Source of the DNA: JAIROC01 sp031553535 | Lineage (GTDB): Bacteria; Bacteroidota; Bacteroidia; Bacteroidales; WCHB1-69 | Reading direction: 5' to 3' | Assembly: GCA_031553535.1 (NCBI GenBank) | Contig: JAVBLM010000024.1 | Span: 61,561-125,560 of the forward strand | Length of the DNA: 64,000 nucleotides | Shown: piece after piece, positions 1-9,209 of the stretch | How positions within the stretch are numbered: the first letter of the stretch is position 1 | Layout of the letters: each line of letters opens with the position of its first letter | The notes under the pieces: model-generated | Told to the model about the DNA's origin: nothing | The model's database searches: none | Seen by the model: only the letters and a program-made list of their open reading frames with translations | Made by a program: the position numbers and the translations under genes

Positions 1-1683
1 ATAACAATCCCCTGTCCTGTTATATCCATCCGATATAATCCGTTTATCCTTTACCATGGATTCCAATTTTTGAAAATGCAGGAACCGGCTTAATGCACTC
101 CGGTATTCTTTTAATTTAAAATCAGCATATCCTCCGTTGTAAAAAGCCATTGGATATTCTTCTGTAAATTTAGCCTGTTCCAAAGACAGAAATAAGGCAT
201 ATCCTTTTTGTGAAGCCGGATAATTTTCTTTTCTATAAGCTATTTCAGCTTTCCAGAATATTGCCTGAGCATATATTACAGGATCGAAATTATTCGCTGT
301 TGCCAGATCGAGTTGTTTTTCCGCCTCATCGTATAATCCGTCATTAAAAAGCTCCAACCCTCTAAAATAATTTACCCGCTGATATGCTCTCATCAGCACG
401 ATGCTTTTATTGTTGATCTTCTCCAAAGAAGCAATTGCGGCCTTATAATTCTTAGTAGTCAAATAAATGGTAGAAAGATAGCTTTCCACTTCATTTCTAC
501 GCCGTGATTGCGGGTAATCATTCAAATATTGTTCAAAAGCAGTAATTGCACCTACAAATGGATTGGTAGATAATTCATATTGAAGTTTTGCATATTCGAA
601 TAAAGCATCTTCCGTTAACAGTTGATTTATTTTTAACTCATAAGCGGAGAAAAATGCCCGCGAAGCAAAGTCCTTTTGCAATGTTTTTAAGTAACAATCT
701 CCCAAAGTATAGTAAACATATTGATTTAATGTATCATTCTCACACACAGCTTTCGTAAGCATGGGTATAGCTTTGCCGTACTGTTTTTCACTATAGTAAC
801 TGTAACCTCCCATATAATAATCGTTACAGGAAATCTGTGATTCGGATGATGAAAAATAATTTTCAAAATATCCGATAGATTTATTATATTGTTTCAACTG
901 AAAATAAGATTGGGCAATGAGCCGGTATATTTCCGGAAGTCGTTTTTTGGAACTTTTTTGCACCAATTCATCCGACTGGGCAACGAGATCTTCGTATCTA
1001 TCCGTCGCAAAATAAATATGAGCGATATAAAACGGAACTATTTCCGAATAGGTTTCTTCATTTCTAAGTTGTTCAAACCCCGTCAATGCGGCATTGTACG
1101 ATTGCTCGGTATAGAGAATATGTGAATAATAAAATAATGCCTTATTTTTATATTGATTATCTACCAGCGAAGCCTCTTTTAGCAAAGGTTTGGCTGCATT
1201 ATAATCTTCCTGCATGAAATAACAATATCCTTTTTTAAATTTGTAAATATGATATTCCTCCAACGAGATTGCACGTATATCTGTTTCTTCATAAGCATCC
1301 AATGCCTGCTTATATTGTCGTTTTTCAAAATAATAATTCCCCAGATAATACCATAAGCGGCTCATTTGCGGATACTCCGGATACTCCGACATAAAGAATA
1401 ATATCAGATTTTCGGCATCTTCATGGTATAAAAGAGCAGCACAGACAGCCATGTGATACAAAGAGCTCTGCTTACGGAGATCATACTTATTATCTATTGC
1501 TTCATATACCGTACGAAACGTGTTTTTCGCTGAACCATATTGTTCCTTTGCATACAACTCATTCGCTAATTTATATTCATGTTCAGGAAAATGATATGTG
1601 TGCGTTTTCTGGGCAAATAAATTCCCTGAAAATACTATTACTAAAACAACAATTAGCTGTTTGACCCAAAATGTTTTATTCAT
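1..1683 (-). CDS. Tetratricopeptide-repeat protein, partial (runs off left edge)
   Basis: The reverse frame is open from an ATG at 1683 to base 1, giving 561 codons with no stop, so the C-terminus lies outside the window. The N-terminus reads MNKTFWVKQLIVVLVIVFS and ends in NLFAQ, a typical Bacteroidales signal peptide. The rest is a run of helical repeats with TPR-like spacing (for example WYYLGNYYFEKRQYKQAL, ALFYYSHILYTEQSYNAAL, YYTLGDCYLKTLQKDFASR). Such proteins are usually periplasmic or envelope-associated scaffolds; no catalytic motif is seen. A TAnnTTTG-type element lies about 40 bases upstream of the start. The TPR assignment rests on repeat pattern only, and the partner is unknown. 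Confidence 0.85.
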   Translation of the reverse strand, partial: MNKTFWVKQLIVVLVIVFSGNLFAQKTHTYHFPEHEYKLANELYAKEQYGSAKNTFRTVYEAIDNKYDLRKQSSLYHMAVCAALLYHEDAENLILFFMSEYPEYPQMSRLWYYLGNYYFEKRQYKQALDAYEETDIRAISLEEYHIYKFKKGYCYFMQEDYNAAKPLLKEASLVDNQYKNKALFYYSHILYTEQSYNAALTGFEQLRNEETYSEIVPFYIAHIYFATDRYEDLVAQSDELVQKSSKKRLPEIYRLIAQSYFQLKQYNKSIGYFENYFSSSESQISCNDYYMGGYSYYSEKQYGKAIPMLTKAVCENDTLNQYVYYTLGDCYLKTLQKDFASRAFFSAYELKINQLLTEDALFEYAKLQYELSTNPFVGAITAFEQYLNDYPQSRRRNEVESYLSTIYLTTKNYKAAIASLEKINNKSIVLMRAYQRVNYFRGLELFNDGLYDEAEKQLDLATANNFDPVIYAQAIFWKAEIAYRKENYPASQKGYALFLSLEQAKFTEEYPMAFYNGGYADFKLKEYRSALSRFLHFQKLESMVKDKRIISDGYNRTGDCY

Positions 1684-1719
1684 GTTTACTAATTATCCTA
1701 TTGCGTCCGAATTTTCATG

Positions 1720-1727
1720 CAAAAATA
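1720..1727 (-). promoter_or_regulatory. Candidate -7 element for the TPR gene
   Basis: The minus strand reads TATTTTTG, matching the Bacteroidota -7 consensus TAnnTTTG, about 37 bases upstream of the ATG at 1683. No clear -33 TTTG is present. Confidence 0.5.
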
Positions 1728-1830
1728 ATCTACAACCATGCTGATATAGAAAAAAAACACATTATTTTTCAACAATGTTTTTTTAATAATAAAAGTTATG
1801 CCGGTTAAATGAAATTACAGAAATAAGGAT

Positions 1831-1866
1831 AAATTCAAGATTCAAAATTCAAGATTCAAGATTTGA
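1831..1866. repeat. Short direct repeats of attcaag type
   Basis: The heptamer ATTCAAG or a close variant occurs four times within about 36 bases. It lies in a non-coding stretch (1684-2092) that otherwise shows only short purine-rich tracts and no convincing gene. Confidence 0.7.
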
Positions 1867-2092
1867 GGGAAAACCGGCGGAAATGGGCGGGATGGGCGGG
1901 AAAAACAGTTTTAGTGAATAGTTAACAGCCAATAGTGAAAAAATAAATACCAGCATGAATAACATAATATACAAAAAGAAATAATCAAATAAGTAAATCG
2001 ATAACTAAATAAGAAGATGAATATCGGAAAGGGTGATAAAAAAATATCGACAGGGACCTCCACGCGGCAAAACAGGTACCTGTAAACCCGTT

Positions 2093-2346
2093 ACAGGAAT
2101 TGTATGCGTACAATTTCCTGTCCGGAAATCAGAACACGCAATTGTATGCGTACAAAATCCTGTTTGAAAATCAGAACAAGCCATTGTACGCATACAAGAT
2201 CTTATCTGGAAATTAAAACAAACAACTGTACATATACAAAATTTTGTTTGGGAATCAAAACTGGAAATTGTATGGCACCGGAAGCCTGTTTCCAAATGAA
2301 AACAGGGAATTGTATCGTACCGGAAGATTGCCTGAAAACTAAAACA
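2093..2346. repeat. Tandem array of six degenerate 42-bp units
   Basis: Six consecutive 42-bp units can be laid out, each starting near ACAGGAATTGT and ending near AAATCAGA or AAAACTAAA. The copies are diverged but keep the exact period, which is a multiple of three. A plus-strand reading frame (2104-2349) gives 14-residue repeats around the pattern Cys-x-x-x-x-x-Cys/Tyr, but codon content is odd and no start signal is seen. The array is therefore reported as a repeat and not as a gene. A second unrelated-looking array with the same 42-bp period lies at 11.2 kb. Confidence 0.85.
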
Positions 2347-2458
2347 TGATCATTTTCTGTAACTTCTGTGTTTTTTGAAAAGACAACCCTTTTATTTATT
2401 TTATCGGCTTTATTTATTTTACCGGTTTTATCCCTTCAGCCTGCTGCATGTTGCCTGT

Positions 2459-2492
2459 TTTGTTTCTGGTTCCATAATTTATTCTATATTTG
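2459..2492 (+). promoter_or_regulatory. Bacteroidota-type promoter upstream of the CoA-disulfide reductase gene
   Basis: A TTTG at 2459-2462 and TATATTTG at 2485-2492 match the -33 and -7 elements, with 22 bases between them. The same 22-base spacing is seen at the promoter at 24879-24912. A transcript starting near 2500 would have a leader of about 200 bases carrying the palindromic repeat at 2549-2627. Confidence 0.6.
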
Positions 2493-2548
2493 CAAATATT
2501 TTCCAATACAAACAGATGAATTTATCAAAAGTTAAGATAAAATGGATT

Positions 2549-2627
2549 GAGATTGCTTCATCGTTCCTCCTCGCAATGATGCTCTAAACAAACGAAGTAG
2601 CGTCATTGCGAGGAACGAAGCAATCTC
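2549..2627. repeat. REP-like palindromic intergenic repeat, copy 1
   Basis: The left arm GAGATTGCTTC..GTTCCTC is inverted as GAGGAACGAAGCAATCTC at the right end, around a central spacer. Related sequence occurs at 20190, 24593, 43045 and 62859. It sits in the probable leader of the downstream gene. Confidence 0.85.
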
Positions 2628-2699
2628 CCATATCAACTTTTGACAACTTCAACTATTAACTTATTCAAATATCCATTGAAATAAACAATTTTTTTAAAA

Positions 2700-4343
2700 A
2701 TGAAAGTAGTAATTATCGGAGGAGTGGCAGGTGGAGCAAGCGCAGCAACACGTTTACGCAGGCTGGATGAAAATGCTGAAATTATATTATTCGAAAAAGG
2801 ATCCCATATTTCCTATGCCAATTGCGGATTACCTTATTATATTGGAGATATCATTAAAAACAGGGATCATCTTTTTGTCGAAACACCCGAAAGCTTTAAA
2901 TCACGTTTTAATATTGATGTTCGCCTGGAACAGGAAATAATTAATATTGATTCTGCTAAAAAACAGTTACTCATTCAGGATGTAACCACAAAAGAAACAT
3001 ACAAGGAAACATACGATAAACTGGTTCTTTCTCCGGGAGCGATGCCTTATATCCCCCATATAAAGGGAATCACAGGAGAGCGGATATTTACCTTGCGAAA
3101 TGTCCCCAATACAGATGCTATTAAAAGGTTTATTGAAACCAATCAGGTAAAAAACGCCGTAATAGTAGGTGCCGGATTCATCGGGCTGGAAATGGTTGAG
3201 AATCTCTGCCGCCTTGGAATTGATGTCAGTTTAATAGAACTAGACAGGCAGGTAATGTCTACCATGGATTATACGATGGCATCATTTATACACCAGGAAT
3301 TGATCTCCAAAAATGTAAATCTCATCTTTGAGAAACATATTATAGAATTCGAGCATACAGATAAAAGTGTAATCCTGACCTTAAAAGACGGGGAGATAAT
3401 CGAAACAGAAATGGTAATCCTTAGTATTGGGGTGAAACCGGATACGGAATTAGTAATAAAAAGCGGATTGGAAATCGGAACTACGGGTGGAATCAAAGTA
3501 AATGAATACCTGCAAACTTCCAATCCCGACATATACGCAGTGGGGGATGCCATTGAAGTAAACAATATCGTACTAAATACTCCCATGCTATTACCTTTAG
3601 CCGGTCCTGCCAATAAACAAGGACGCATCGTAGCCAACAACATTGTATCAGGAAACACAGAGAAATTTGAAGGCGTAACCGGAACTTCTATTGCAAAGGT
3701 GTTTGATCTGACAGTGGCAAAAGCAGGGGTTTCTGCAAAAATACTACGGAAAGAAAATATTAAACATATGTCTTCCTATACGCATTCGATGTCGCATGCA
3801 GGTTATTATCCTGGAGCAAAGTCTTTAACCATAAAAGTGATCTTTTCTCCCGAAACAGGACAATTATTAGGCGCACAAGTTGCAGGCTATGATGGCGTGG
3901 ATAAAAGAATTGAAATGCTCGCCCAGGTAATACAGCGAAAAGGAACAGTTGATGACCTCTGTACGTTAGAACATGGGTATGCTCCCCCCTATTCTTCTGC
4001 AAAAGACCCTGTAAACATGGCCGGATTTGTAGCAAACAATATCCTTTCGGGAAAAGTGAAAATCATTCATTGGAACGATATTCAGGAAAATGATTTTATT
4101 TTGGATGTAAGAACAACGCAAGAACATCAACAAGGCAATGTCAAAGATGCTATCAATATCCCTCTGGATGAAATACGGGAGCATTTACACGAAATACCCA
4201 AAGACAGGAGAATAGTTATTCATTGTGCCGGAGGAATGAGATCTTATTTTGCATATCGTATTCTATTGCAACTGGGTTATACGCATTTATACAACCTTTC
4301 CGGAGGATACAAAATCTATAAGGCAACACAAATTCCTTTATAG
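2700..4343 (+). CDS. CoA-disulfide reductase-like flavoprotein with C-terminal rhodanese domain
   Basis: The 547-residue protein starts with a Rossmann FAD-binding motif (IIGGVAGGASAATRLRR, residues 5-21), followed by the single redox cysteine Cys42 in SYANCGLPYYIG. That cysteine is characteristic of coenzyme A disulfide reductase and NADH oxidase relatives. A second nucleotide-binding motif (VIVGAGFIGLEM) sits near residues 153-164, a pyridine nucleotide-disulfide dimerisation domain follows, and a rhodanese domain occupies roughly residues 455-547 with Cys509 in VIHCAGGMRSY. CoADR-rhodanese fusions use NAD(P)H to reduce CoA-disulfides, persulfides or polysulfides in the cytoplasm; the exact substrate here is inferred. 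It is monocistronic with its own promoter and a repeat-bearing leader. Length is normal for the fusion family. Confidence 0.9.
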   Translation: MKVVIIGGVAGGASAATRLRRLDENAEIILFEKGSHISYANCGLPYYIGDIIKNRDHLFVETPESFKSRFNIDVRLEQEIINIDSAKKQLLIQDVTTKETYKETYDKLVLSPGAMPYIPHIKGITGERIFTLRNVPNTDAIKRFIETNQVKNAVIVGAGFIGLEMVENLCRLGIDVSLIELDRQVMSTMDYTMASFIHQELISKNVNLIFEKHIIEFEHTDKSVILTLKDGEIIETEMVILSIGVKPDTELVIKSGLEIGTTGGIKVNEYLQTSNPDIYAVGDAIEVNNIVLNTPMLLPLAGPANKQGRIVANNIVSGNTEKFEGVTGTSIAKVFDLTVAKAGVSAKILRKENIKHMSSYTHSMSHAGYYPGAKSLTIKVIFSPETGQLLGAQVAGYDGVDKRIEMLAQVIQRKGTVDDLCTLEHGYAPPYSSAKDPVNMAGFVANNILSGKVKIIHWNDIQENDFILDVRTTQEHQQGNVKDAINIPLDEIREHLHEIPKDRRIVIHCAGGMRSYFAYRILLQLGYTHLYNLSGGYKIYKATQIPL

Positions 4344-4390
4344 GCTACAGGAAAGTTATAATTCACGAACATTTTCGTGTTATGTCTTTT

Positions 4391-4420
4391 AACCTTCGGG
4401 GATTTAAAACCTCGAAGGTT
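4391..4420. terminator. Hairpin downstream of the CoA-disulfide reductase gene
   Basis: AACCTTCGGGG pairs with CCTCGAAGGTT across an eight-base loop, about 50 bases after the stop codon. There is no strong T-tract, so it may instead be a small palindromic intergenic repeat. Confidence 0.4.
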
Positions 4421-4627
4421 TGGATAAAGGTAGTAAGATCAATATTCAACCACGTTCCAGGTTATAAGTCAATGATTGTTTAGTCGCCACGATTTTCTTC
4501 ATTTACTTGTGGTTATTAATATTTAATTCTACGAGTTTTCGATATGGAGGAATGTGGTTATAAAAAACATAATGTAAATTTTTATGAAAAATATTTAATC
4601 TAAATTAAATTTGAATTAATTATTTTG

Positions 4628-4635
4628 TATATTTG
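4628..4635 (+). promoter_or_regulatory. Candidate -7 element for the lipoprotein gene
   Basis: TATATTTG matches TAnnTTTG exactly, 31 bases before the ATG at 4667. A -33 TTTG at the expected distance is missing. The rest of the gap 4344-4627 contains only the hairpin at 4391. Confidence 0.5.
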
Positions 4636-4666
4636 CAAATATATTAATATTTAAATCTAATTTATT

Positions 4667-5629
4667 ATGAGAAGAATAATCTTATCTTTATCAATCATTA
4701 CAGTAGGTCTTTTAACAACGATTTCATTTATGTCTTGTAAAGACAAAGACGGTGTGTACAAACCTAAAGAAAAAATCTCTAAGATTTACTATGAGGACAT
4801 AAGGCATTATCCGGATACAATAAAGACGGATACTACACAAAAGAAAGAACTTTTAGAAGTCTGGAAATGGAATAAAAACAAACTCACGCATATTGAGAAA
4901 AAAGGAAGCGGATGGGCAATGGATTTCGTATATGACGGAAAACAGGTTATAAAGATTGAATCCGGGGAATCCGTTTTTAATTTTATCTATGACAGCAAAG
5001 ACCTTCTTGAGAAAATAGAAGCATTGGACGAAAACGGATTACTCCAGTTAAACGTCCTTGTAAGCGCGCGCAGCAACGACAAAATTACAAAGCTAACTTA
5101 TCAAAATTACAGCTATACCAAATCTTTAAAACAGCGAACCGTTCTTTTCGAAAAATTACAAACAATTATGAATATTATGGTTGCAGGTAATTTCGGGGAA
5201 GACATGCATAAAAATATGGTTGATGATGCTAAAAGATCAAAAGCGACAACCATAACAACTACCGTCGTTGATCTGGCCTATGAAGGTAATAATGTAGGAA
5301 AAGAAACGTGGACTTATGAAAATGTAGACACTACCATTACATTTGTATATACTTATGACACGAAAGTAAACCCATTTTATCGTGCTTTAAACTTATTAAT
5401 AGGTGTAGATAAGGAAAACCCTTCTATCATCCCGACTTCTGAGAATAATATATTGACATTTTATAACCAAAAGGACCCTAAGAAGGTTACTAAATACGAA
5501 TATAAATACGACAGTAAGGATTTTCCTACCGAAAGGCTTCAAATAAACGATATAATATTCGTTGATTATAACCACGATACAACAAGATTTTCAGATCATA
5601 AGAGGTTTTATTATGAATACGAAGAATAA
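4667..5629 (+). CDS. Putative lipoprotein of unknown function
   Basis: This 320-residue protein has a lipoprotein signal (basic MRRII, hydrophobic stretch, then SFMSC with Cys at residue 24). The mature part is rich in repeated beta-strand motifs such as KIYYEDIRHY, MDFVYDGKQVIKIE, FNFIYDSKDLLEKIE and TYEYKYDSKDFPTERLQ. These resemble the YD-like strands of DUF4595-type Bacteroidota lipoproteins, though the family assignment is not certain. It is probably an envelope lipoprotein. It stands alone and ends at a strong bidirectional terminator shared with iorB. Confidence 0.8.
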   Translation: MRRIILSLSIITVGLLTTISFMSCKDKDGVYKPKEKISKIYYEDIRHYPDTIKTDTTQKKELLEVWKWNKNKLTHIEKKGSGWAMDFVYDGKQVIKIESGESVFNFIYDSKDLLEKIEALDENGLLQLNVLVSARSNDKITKLTYQNYSYTKSLKQRTVLFEKLQTIMNIMVAGNFGEDMHKNMVDDAKRSKATTITTTVVDLAYEGNNVGKETWTYENVDTTITFVYTYDTKVNPFYRALNLLIGVDKENPSIIPTSENNILTFYNQKDPKKVTKYEYKYDSKDFPTERLQINDIIFVDYNHDTTRFSDHKRFYYEYEE

Positions 5630-5645
5630 TAAAACGTAATCTGCA

Positions 5646-5697
5646 AATTCTATAATAAAAAAGGCAACAGAACTGTTGCCTTTTTTATTATAGAATT
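5646..5697. terminator. Perfect 25-bp inverted repeat, bidirectional terminator
   Basis: The arms 5646-5670 and 5673-5697 are exact reverse complements with two bases between them. The GC core GGCAACAG/CTGTTGCC is bordered by A and T runs on both sides, so it can end transcription from both convergent genes (4667-5629 and iorB). Confidence 0.9.
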
Positions 5698-5713
5698 TGA
5701 TTATAAAAACTCT

Positions 5714-6295
5714 TTATTTTACTTTCTGGGCATATTCCCGTCCTGCCCGTAAACAAGCAAGATTGACATTTACAACATCTTCTCCCTTACGGCCAAAGAT
5801 ATCTCTGATTGCCTGTTCCAAAAGTTCATATTCCATATTTATGAAAGGCGAAGCAGCACCTAAAATTACCATATTGGCAGAACGTGCAGAGCCAAGGTCT
5901 TTAGCAATCGTATCGGCATCAATAGCCACCTTACGGGGTAATTTATTAATTTCTGCCATCAGAGCCTCTTCTTTAGGATAGTTGTTGATATTAATAAATG
6001 GAGTAGTATTGGTTACTACCCATCCTTCAGGAGAAAGCATGGGTAAATAACGCAACGATTCCATGGGTTCAACAGAAACAATCAAATCTGCCTTACCATA
6101 AGGGATCAAATCCGATGCAATCTCTTTGTCTGAAATACGAAGATGAGATTGCACATCTCCTCCCCGTTGGCTCATCCCATGAGTCTCGGCTTGCTTTAAA
6201 TATAAACCTTGCTTTACGGCAGCACTTCCTATAACGGTTGCGATAGACAAAATTCCTTGTCCTCCAACCCCTGCTAATATTATATCTATTTTCAT
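5714..6295 (-). CDS. iorB: Indolepyruvate oxidoreductase subunit beta
   Basis: The 193-residue protein has the gamma-domain fold of 2-oxoacid:ferredoxin oxidoreductases, with DIILAGVGGQGILSIATVIG at residues 3-22 and the ETHGMSQRGGDVQSHLRIS motif. It is the small subunit of the cytoplasmic TPP enzyme that oxidatively decarboxylates aryl pyruvates from aromatic amino acids to aryl-acetyl-CoA, passing electrons to ferredoxin. It lies 33 bases downstream of iorA on the same strand, which supports a two-gene operon. Size is typical. Confidence 0.93.
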   Translation of the reverse strand: MKIDIILAGVGGQGILSIATVIGSAAVKQGLYLKQAETHGMSQRGGDVQSHLRISDKEIASDLIPYGKADLIVSVEPMESLRYLPMLSPEGWVVTNTTPFININNYPKEEALMAEINKLPRKVAIDADTIAKDLGSARSANMVILGAASPFINMEYELLEQAIRDIFGRKGEDVVNVNLACLRAGREYAQKVK

Positions 6296-6328
6296 TTTTA
6301 CTCTATTTAAATTTTATAATCCGGCAAT

Positions 6329-7936
6329 TTATTTGTTTTCACTCTGTTTTGCTTTAACTCTCTTACCAAGCGTTTGAATACATTCACGGGTAGGAATTAA
6401 AACAGAAACTCCCTTGTATGCCAACTCCTCCTTAATTATTTGTACATTCACTTCATGTTGGTTCTTAAGTGGCTTCATGATCCGTATATGTTCTTTCTCT
6501 ACACCCAAGCCCAAACAAATACTTTCCAAACGCCCCACTGCATGAGAATCCTGTCCACCTGTCATTCCCGTAGTTGAGTTATCAAGAATCATTACGGTAA
6601 TATTGGTCCCTTCAATGATACAATCCAATAGGGAAGTCATTCCCGAATGAGTAAATGTAGAATCTCCAATTACGGCTACACTCGGTTGTAACCCAGCATC
6701 TGATGCTCCCTTTGCCATTGTAATGGAAGCTCCCATATCTACTGTAGAATAAATTGCATTATATGGAGGCAATGCCCCTAAAGTATAACAACCTATATCA
6801 GAAAACACACGGCCTTCTCCATAAGGAGCGATTGCTTCATTCAAAGCATTATAAGAATCAATATGAGGACAACCTGTACACAATGCAGGAGGACGGGCTG
6901 CAACCAGGTCAGGTACTCTTTCTCCGCGGGTATCTTTCAACCCCAAAGCAACAGCAACCACATTAGGGTTCAATTCTCCCATACGGGGAAGTACTCCGTC
7001 TAAGCGGCCTTTAATGTTTAATCCGCGATTCAATAGTCCGCGAAGCTGTTCCTCTATCAAAGGATAACCTTCTTCCATAACCAACACACTCTTACATTCA
7101 TCTACGAGTTTCGAAATTAAATCAACAGGTAACGGATATTGGGAAATTTTTAAAATAGGATATGGACAATTCCTATCCGGATAATTTTCCATCAGATAAT
7201 TATATGCAATCCCCGATGCTATGATTCCCATTGATTTATCAGTCCCGTCAATATATTTATTAAATGTTGACTTTTCGGATTCCTTGATAAATTTAGGTTG
7301 TTTATCGAGTAATTCCGCATATTGTCTACGCGCAATCGCCGGCAAAAGAATAAACTGTTTCGGGTTCGGGTGTAATTTGATTTCATTTTGCTTCCGAACC
7401 TCGCGAAGCACAACTCCTGAACGAGAATGTGCCAAACGTGTAGTAACACGCAACAAAACAGGAATTTGATATTTTTCCGAAAAGTCAAACGCTTCGCGGG
7501 TCATATCATACGCTTCTTGCTGATTGGATGGTTCAAAAATGGGGACAAATGCAAAATTTCCAAAATAACGTGAATCCTGCTCGTTTTGGGAAGAGTGCAT
7601 GCTCGGATCGTCTGCCGCCAAAATAACCAATCCTCCATTAGCTCCTGTAATGGAAACATTCATAAAGGAATCTGCGGCAACATTCATCCCCACATGTTTC
7701 ATACAAACCAACGCTCTTTTTCCGGCATAAGACATCCCTACAGCGGCTTCCATGGCTGTTTTTTCATTTGCCGACCATTTACGATGAACATTTCCCTCTT
7801 GGGCTTGCTTAGCGTGTTGTATATATTCTGTTATTTCTGTCGAAGGAGTTCCCGGATAAGCATAAACACCGGAAATTCCTGCATCAAGTGCTCCTTGGGC
7901 AATAGCTTCATCGCCCAATAATAATAATTTTTGCAT
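6329..7936 (-). CDS. iorA: Indolepyruvate ferredoxin oxidoreductase subunit alpha
   Basis: The 535-residue large subunit contains an N-terminal pyrimidine-binding domain (GDEAIAQGALDAGISGVYAYPGTPSTE), a central transketolase-like domain, and a C-terminal TPP-binding region (GDSTFTHSGMTSLLD, then LDNSTTGMTGGQ). A cysteine pair sits in ALCTGCPHIDSYN near residue 355. Archaeal and many bacterial IorA proteins carry an extra C-terminal 2x[4Fe-4S] ferredoxin domain of about 70 residues. That domain is absent here: the protein stops soon after RECIQTLGKRVK. Electron transfer probably relies on a separate ferredoxin. It forms an operon with iorB. Confidence 0.93.
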   Translation of the reverse strand: MQKLLLLGDEAIAQGALDAGISGVYAYPGTPSTEITEYIQHAKQAQEGNVHRKWSANEKTAMEAAVGMSYAGKRALVCMKHVGMNVAADSFMNVSITGANGGLVILAADDPSMHSSQNEQDSRYFGNFAFVPIFEPSNQQEAYDMTREAFDFSEKYQIPVLLRVTTRLAHSRSGVVLREVRKQNEIKLHPNPKQFILLPAIARRQYAELLDKQPKFIKESEKSTFNKYIDGTDKSMGIIASGIAYNYLMENYPDRNCPYPILKISQYPLPVDLISKLVDECKSVLVMEEGYPLIEEQLRGLLNRGLNIKGRLDGVLPRMGELNPNVVAVALGLKDTRGERVPDLVAARPPALCTGCPHIDSYNALNEAIAPYGEGRVFSDIGCYTLGALPPYNAIYSTVDMGASITMAKGASDAGLQPSVAVIGDSTFTHSGMTSLLDCIIEGTNITVMILDNSTTGMTGGQDSHAVGRLESICLGLGVEKEHIRIMKPLKNQHEVNVQIIKEELAYKGVSVLIPTRECIQTLGKRVKAKQSENK

Positions 7937-7985
7937 ATCTATATTTTTATATTTTGTTATCTACACTTCTATATTCTTGTTCTTG

Positions 7986-7993
7986 CAAAATTA
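7986..7993 (-). promoter_or_regulatory. Candidate -7 element for iorAB
   Basis: The minus strand reads TAATTTTG, matching TAnnTTTG, about 50 bases upstream of the iorA ATG at 7936 and downstream of the mreB terminator. Confidence 0.5.
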
Positions 7994-8069
7994 TAATTTT
8001 TTATTGGATTTTCCATAAGTATGATTTCTATTCATTCCCTAAAAATATAACAGACATAAATAAAAAAGC

Positions 8070-8099
8070 ATTCGGCTACAAACTTAATTGTAACCGAAT
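8070..8099 (-). terminator. Terminator after mreB
   Basis: ATTCGGCTACA and TGTAACCGAAT pair with one mismatch around an eight-base loop. In the minus direction the hairpin is followed by a run of T residues (complement of 8063-8069). It separates mreB from iorAB. Confidence 0.75.
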
Positions 8100-8127
8100 T
8101 ATATTAACTTTATAAAAACAAAAATCG

Positions 8128-9153
8128 TTATTTTATCAGAAATGGGAATCTGTCAAAATTTTTCAATGCAATTGCAGTCCCACGGGCAACCGCTCTAAGG
8201 GGATCTTCTGCAATATGGACAGGAAGTTTTGTTTTTAGTTGAATACGTTTATCCAATCCTCTAAGAAGGGACCCTCCTCCTGCCAAATATATTCCTGAGG
8301 TATAAATATCGGCAGAAAGTTCGGGAGGAGTTTGCTCCAATGCATTCAAGACTGCAACTTCCACTTGGGAAATAGAGGCATCCAAGGCTATTGCAATCTC
8401 ATGATGTGTAATAGATATTGCTTTGGGAATTCCGGTCAACATATCCCTGCCACGAACTTCATAGCATGGCGGAGGATTATCTATATCCGATAAAGCCGCT
8501 CCAACGTTTATCTTTATCAACTCGGCAGTTCTTTCCCCTATCGACATATTGTGTTCCCTGCGCATATAATCTTCAATATCCGCATTGAATTCATCTCCGG
8601 CAGTTTTAACAGATTTGTTGCTTACAATACCTCCCAAGGCAATTACAGCAATTTCACTTGTCCCTCCACCTATATCTACTACCATATTGCCGGCAGGTTC
8701 TAATACATCCAACCCTATTCCGATAGCCGCAGCCATTGGCTCATGAATAAGACGAACCTCTTTGGCTCCTGCCTGCTCTGAAGAATCCCTAACAGCACGT
8801 TCTTCCACTTCCGTAATGCCGGAGGGAATACATACCACCATTTTCAAGCCCGGAGGAAATAATGATTTTTGTTTCGCATTCATCATCCTCAAAAACTCGA
8901 TCAACATTAATTCAGCTGCCTGAAAATCGGCAATAACACCATCCTTTAACGGACGGATTACCTTAATATTATCAGGAGTACGTCCATGCATCATTAATGC
9001 CCTTTCTCCTACTGCTACTAATTTTCCTGTAGTACGATTAATCGCCACAATGGACGGCTCATCAATAACAACTTTATCATTATGAATAATTAGCGTATTG
9101 GCTGTTCCAAGATCTATTGCAATTTCTTTAGTCAAGAAAGAAAATAACCCCAT
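8128..9153 (-). CDS. mreB: Rod shape-determining protein MreB
   Basis: The 341-residue protein is a bacterial actin homologue. Phosphate-1 motif EIAIDLGTANTLI lies at residues 10-22, phosphate-2 motif VVDIGGGTSEIAVI near residue 160, and the adenosine motif YLAGGGSLLRGLD near residue 290. It polymerises on the inner membrane and directs lateral cell-wall synthesis. It follows purH by 56 bases on the same strand, as in many Bacteroidales. The usual mreC and mreD genes do not follow: a terminator and then iorA come next. Length is normal. Confidence 0.96.
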   Translation of the reverse strand: MGLFSFLTKEIAIDLGTANTLIIHNDKVVIDEPSIVAINRTTGKLVAVGERALMMHGRTPDNIKVIRPLKDGVIADFQAAELMLIEFLRMMNAKQKSLFPPGLKMVVCIPSGITEVEERAVRDSSEQAGAKEVRLIHEPMAAAIGIGLDVLEPAGNMVVDIGGGTSEIAVIALGGIVSNKSVKTAGDEFNADIEDYMRREHNMSIGERTAELIKINVGAALSDIDNPPPCYEVRGRDMLTGIPKAISITHHEIAIALDASISQVEVAVLNALEQTPPELSADIYTSGIYLAGGGSLLRGLDKRIQLKTKLPVHIAEDPLRAVARGTAIALKNFDRFPFLIK

Positions 9154-9209
9154 ACTTACTTATTTAAATTTGTCATATACGAAGAATCGTATAATAATGT
9201 TACACCTAA

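Noticed and set aside
2005..2349. ORFs on both strands across the 42-bp array at 2.1 kb
   Set aside because: Both are open only because the period is a multiple of three; no start signal, and residue content is unlike real proteins of this organism.
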